Shown here piece by piece: positions 32,464-34,724 of a stretch of 34,724 bases of DNA (position 1 is the first letter of the stretch; each line of letters starts with the position of its first letter). Source of the stretch: Bacteroidaceae bacterium. GTDB taxonomy: Bacteria > Bacteroidota > Bacteroidia > Bacteroidales > Bacteroidaceae. The notes under the pieces were generated by a model. It made no database searches, was not told the origin of the DNA, and saw nothing but the letters and a program-made list of their open reading frames with translations. The stretch covers positions 1 through 34,724 of the forward strand of contig JAFRTL010000003.1 in NCBI GenBank assembly GCA_017427065.1, given 5' to 3'. The position numbers and the translations under genes were made by a program.

Positions 32464-33083
32464 ATCTCTTCTTCGTTAACTTTCTGAATGACAAAATCGC
32501 CTGTCTGCTTCAGTTCTTCCAGCTTATGGTAGATCTTCAGACAAGCCCATGCATCGATGGCTGCATACTCTTGTTGTGCTATCGTCAACTGCTCTGAATC
32601 CCAGTTTGACAATCGTTGCCCTTTGGAAATCTTCTCTCCAAAAAGGATGGCATAAATTTTCTGCAGACTTTTCTCCTCTATACCGAAAGCACAGACATAC
32701 TCCTGCAGTTCTATATAACCTTCAGGATTGAAGGATGCACGCTTTTTCAGCATCAAGAAGTCGTCTTTCAACGACAATCCTATCTTCAGTAACTTGGGAT
32801 TCTCCAAGAGTCGCACGATAGAAGGTGTTAGTCCTACCTTATTCAGCCGGAAAAGATAAGATACTTCATCGGTGGCAAGCTGAAGTAAAGAAACCAGATG
32901 AACTTCACCTTTTCGGAAGGAGGGACGTGTTTCAGTATCTATGCCTATGATAGAGCATTTTTCAAGAGAGATGGCGGCTTTCTCAATATCCCAAAGATTA
33001 TCCACTACCTTGATTCTGCCCTCGAACGAGACCAAAGGCATGGTGTTGATGGTTTCTTTTTCTATGATATTATGGATAATCAT
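32445..33083 (-). CDS. DEDD-type 3'-5' exonuclease (RNase D-like domain)
   Basis: A 212-residue protein with an isolated 3'-5' exonuclease domain. The three acidic motifs are visible: IIGIDTETRPSF (Asp-x-Glu), GLSLKDDFLML (Asp) and YAAIDAWACLKIYHKLE (Tyr...Asp, DEDDy type). It lacks HRDC or polymerase domains, so its substrate (RNA or DNA) is open. I choose ATG 33083 (MIIHNIIEKETINTMPLVSF) from family resemblance; ATG 33095 is possible and would overlap the DUF5063 stop by 8 bp. It is the middle gene of the DUF5063-exonuclease-rlmI unit and overlaps the next gene by 19 bp, implying coupled translation. Confidence 0.88.
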   Translation of the reverse strand: MIIHNIIEKETINTMPLVSFEGRIKVVDNLWDIEKAAISLEKCSIIGIDTETRPSFRKGEVHLVSLLQLATDEVSYLFRLNKVGLTPSIVRLLENPKLLKIGLSLKDDFLMLKKRASFNPEGYIELQEYVCAFGIEEKSLQKIYAILFGEKISKGQRLSNWDSEQLTIAQQEYAAIDAWACLKIYHKLEELKQTGDFVIQKVNEEEICTESI

Positions 33084-33087
33084 GGGT

Positions 33088-33639
33088 TCAGTCATAGTAC
33101 TTGTCCTCTTCTTCGTCGATGGTATCTGAAGCAAACTTCAACTCATGTAATGCTCGTAACGTGTTCACTAATTTCTGCCCCCAGTAAAGTCTGAAATTCT
33201 CCTGACAAAGGGCCAAGGCATCGTTCATGGTTAGATTCAATCCTTGACGGAAAACAAAAATGAAATTGCAGATGTCCTGATAGATATCTGCCAAATCTTC
33301 GGAAATATGCTTAGCTATAGGGGTGTCACTGTACTTCATGTCTTCCATAAAGACATCAAGATACACATCATCTTTAGTCAAGATGCGGGCGATGTTGGTG
33401 CGGATGTATTCATAATCTTCTTCCGTGACATGCTCTTCGAGCAGTTCATTGCCCATGGTTTCACAGGGTGGAAGGAGCAAGGCTTTGATATAAAGCAAAG
33501 GCAATACTTTCAATGTAGTATCGACAAACTGGTCTTTTTCTGTAGATACAGTTTGCTCCATCAACTTGCAGAACTCCGCTGCCACAGTGACGAAGTCGAT
33601 TACATTCCTATCGAATATTGCCTTACTCTCTTTTGCCAT
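33088..33639 (-). CDS. DUF5063 family protein
   Basis: A 183-residue acidic, helical cytoplasmic protein without signal peptide or membrane segment. I recognise DUF5063 from the N-terminal VIDFVTVAAEFCKLMEQ, the central LKVLPLLYIKALLLPP, and LADIYQDICNFIFVFRQGLNLTMNDALALCQENFRLYWGQKLVNTLRALHEL. No function known to me. It leads an operon with an RNase D-like exonuclease and an rRNA methyltransferase, a grouping that suggests RNA metabolism, but that is only association. The tail is very acidic (DEEEDKYYD). A consensus promoter lies 20 bp upstream. Confidence 0.85.
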   Translation of the reverse strand: MAKESKAIFDRNVIDFVTVAAEFCKLMEQTVSTEKDQFVDTTLKVLPLLYIKALLLPPCETMGNELLEEHVTEEDYEYIRTNIARILTKDDVYLDVFMEDMKYSDTPIAKHISEDLADIYQDICNFIFVFRQGLNLTMNDALALCQENFRLYWGQKLVNTLRALHELKFASDTIDEEEDKYYD

Positions 33640-33658
33640 AGCTTTTGATATTTGGAGG

Positions 33659-33691
33659 CAAAGATAATGTAAATTGTGAGCAAAAGCAAAA
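33659..33691 (-). promoter_or_regulatory. Promoter of the DUF5063-exonuclease-rlmI operon
   Basis: Minus strand TTTTG (33691-33687), 20 nt, then TATCTTTG (33666-33659): an exact Bacteroidetes consensus with a predicted short leader before ATG 33639. Confidence 0.75.
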
Positions 33692-33736
33692 AGGAAGGGT
33701 ATAAACTGTCATATTACTTTCCCCAAATTCCGCTTC

Positions 33737-33802
33737 CCTCACGAGGGAATAAATTTTACCTCACGAGGAAAGTCAAATTTCCTCATGAAACTCCATTTGA
33801 AA
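33737..33802. repeat. Three tandem 22-bp imperfect repeats
   Basis: Units begin at 33737, 33759 and 33781 with CCTCACGAGGGAA, CCTCACGAGGAAA and CCTCATGAAA, exactly 22 bp apart, each followed by an AT-rich tail. The first unit also forms the hairpin TTCCCT-CACG-AGGGAA (33734-33749). They lie about 45-110 bp upstream of the DUF5063 promoter. Possible regulator-binding array; no gene is visible in 33640-33991. Confidence 0.5.
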
Positions 33803-33818
33803 AGAAGGTGGGAAATAC

Positions 33819-33899
33819 ACTGTCCACTGTCCACAACTGTCCACATCCCGAAGGTATGTCTATAAAGCAAAATGTGGACAGTTGTGGACAGTGGACAGT
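33819..33899. repeat. Perfect 28-bp inverted repeat made of three GTGGACA units per arm
   Basis: Arm 33819-33846 is the exact reverse complement of arm 33872-33899, separated by 25 bp. Each arm holds three GTGGACA units, spaced 10 and 7 bp. The same unit occurs in the inverted repeat at 4284-4325. It lies downstream of the right-hand susD-type gene, beyond its terminator hairpin. Confidence 0.85.
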
Positions 33900-33929
33900 T
33901 AATTTTTGTCTATTACACTTAAACAGAAC

Positions 33930-33955
33930 AGGGGCGAACCTCGCGGTTCGCCCCT
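33930..33955 (-). terminator. Terminator hairpin after the right-hand susD-type gene
   Basis: An 11-bp perfect stem (AGGGGCGAACC at 33930-33940 with 33945-33955) closes a 4-nt loop, 37 bp after the susD stop on the minus strand. It is followed by GTTCTGTTT, not a full U-tract, so termination efficiency is uncertain. Confidence 0.7.
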
Positions 33956-33991
33956 GAATTATAGCTTAGAATGTATGTCTAAACTAAAGGA

Positions 33992-34724
33992 TTACTTCCA
34001 GTTCTCATTCTGTACGAAGCGACCCATAGCGGTCTGAATCTCAGTCTGAGGAATTGGGAAGGTTACCCAGTCAGCAGAATAAGCATTACCGAACTTGCCT
34101 GGGAAGAACTGGCCTTCGTATTCACGGTAAGCATTCAGCACGTTAGCAACAGTACCCCAACGGGCAATGTCAAACCAACGGTGACCTTCCATACCGAACT
34201 CTGCACGCATCTCACGAGCCAAAGCGGTCTTAGCCTCTTCCTTGCTAGCAAAGTTAGTATACAGACCAATCTTATAGGTAGCAGCTGCACCAGTCTTAGT
34301 CTCACCATTTACAAGGTCGGTAAATGTCTTACCTGCAGCAGGATTCTCGATAAAGCTGTTAGCAGCACGTGCACGTACCTTATTAATCAAAGTCAGAGCA
34401 GTACCCAGATCACCTTCTTCGATGGCACATTCAGCACGCATCAGCAGGATGTCGGCGAAACGGATTACGTGATAGTTGGCAGCGTTAGAACTGACGGCAG
34501 TAGCCACAGCCGTAGAACCACGGTCAGCCTTGCGGTGCTGATACTTGATGTTCATCTGCAGACCACCATTGGTGTAGTCACGTACCCAACCGTTCAACTC
34601 GGTAGGAATACCATAATCCAGATAAGGAACTCCGAAACGACCTGCGCAGTAGTCCAAACGTGGATCAACAGGAGTATCCAGGTCAGTTACAATCTTACCA
34701 TCTACGATAGTAGTCAAAGGCTGA
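33992..34724 (-). CDS. SusD/RagB-type outer-membrane lipoprotein, C-terminal part (runs off right edge)
   Basis: About 243 codons of the 3' end are present; the frame is open to base 34724. VDPRLDYCAGRFGVPYLDYGI, then NYHVIRFADILLMRAECAIEEGDLGTALTLINKVRARA (the conserved C-terminal TPR-like helix of SusD/RagB) and FGMEGHRWFDIARWG are diagnostic. A ending of IPQTEIQTAMGRFVQNENW is typical of the family. The codon TTG at 34717 is internal, not a start. It belongs to a second susC/susD operon whose susC would lie beyond the right edge. Its N-terminal half, lipobox and substrate are not visible. Confidence 0.93.
   Translation of the reverse strand, partial: QPLTTIVDGKIVTDLDTPVDPRLDYCAGRFGVPYLDYGIPTELNGWVRDYTNGGLQMNIKYQHRKADRGSTAVATAVSSNAANYHVIRFADILLMRAECAIEEGDLGTALTLINKVRARAANSFIENPAAGKTFTDLVNGETKTGAAATYKIGLYTNFASKEEAKTALAREMRAEFGMEGHRWFDIARWGTVANVLNAYREYEGQFFPGKFGNAYSADWVTFPIPQTEIQTAMGRFVQNENWK

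Noticed and set aside
33819-33899. CRISPR array
   Set aside because: The repeats are inverted, 7-10 bp apart and without unique spacers; no cas gene is present.
33676-33957. 93-codon open frame between the DUF5063 and susD-type genes
   Set aside because: It runs through the 22-bp repeats, the 28-bp inverted repeat and the terminator hairpin; composition is not protein-like.
1-34724. Insertion sequence, prophage or integrative element
   Set aside because: No transposase, integrase, phage or conjugation gene is present, and gene order looks like ordinary Bacteroidales chromosome.

Overview
The window is chromosomal DNA from a Bacteroidales bacterium, most likely a Prevotella/Segatella relative. 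This rests on SusC/SusD-type outer-membrane genes at both ends, several -7 boxes of the Bacteroidetes form TAnnTTTG (some with a TTG 19-21 nt upstream), weak or absent Shine-Dalgarno sequences, and typical Bacteroidales families (DUF4924, DUF5063, DUF6057, single-chain PurL). I see no rRNA, tRNA, CRISPR array, transposase or phage gene.

Layout. 1-3981 (-): a susC/susD pair, with susD running off the left edge. 3982-4666: a gene-free stretch full of inverted and direct repeats. 4667-7323 (-): an apparent operon LysE-type exporter > DUF4924 > NhaC antiporter, back to back with purL (7400-11098, +). purL converges, through a strong hairpin terminator, on a two-gene Tat-exported unit (12660-13706 sugar isomerase-like lipoprotein > 11153-12628 Gfo/Idh/MocA oxidoreductase, -). 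13872-20747: a duplicated cassette of a polytopic DUF6057 membrane protein plus a lipoprotein with a CxxCH heme-type motif and a TolB-like propeller; in the second copy the lipoprotein gene is inverted. 20755-24207 (-): recJ > recQ. 24410-24874 (-): thioesterase, divergent from sua5-like > clC channel > fmt (24987-28340, +), then rpe > comEC (28381-31094, +). 31093-31174 (-): a candidate small RNA with its own promoter and terminator. 31279-33639 (-): DUF5063 > 3'-5' exonuclease > RlmI-like methyltransferase. 33640-33991: a second repeat-rich stretch, then the 3' part of another susD gene running off the right edge (-).

How the genes fit together. Most of the window is housekeeping: purine synthesis, initiator tRNA formylation, tRNA threonylcarbamoylation, pentose phosphate pathway, recombination/repair, rRNA modification, ion transport. 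The accessory content is envelope-centred: SusC/SusD uptake, a Tat-exported redox/isomerase pair, and the duplicated DUF6057/CxxCH-propeller cassette. The cassette is the best candidate here for an undescribed system, because both partners are duplicated together and the CxxCH site with its downstream His-Met pair is kept in both lipoproteins. The second most interesting item is the small-RNA unit at about 31.1 kb. A recurring theme between genes is short repeats with a 7-bp period at gene junctions, and larger inverted repeats built from GTGAAGG or GTGGACA units.
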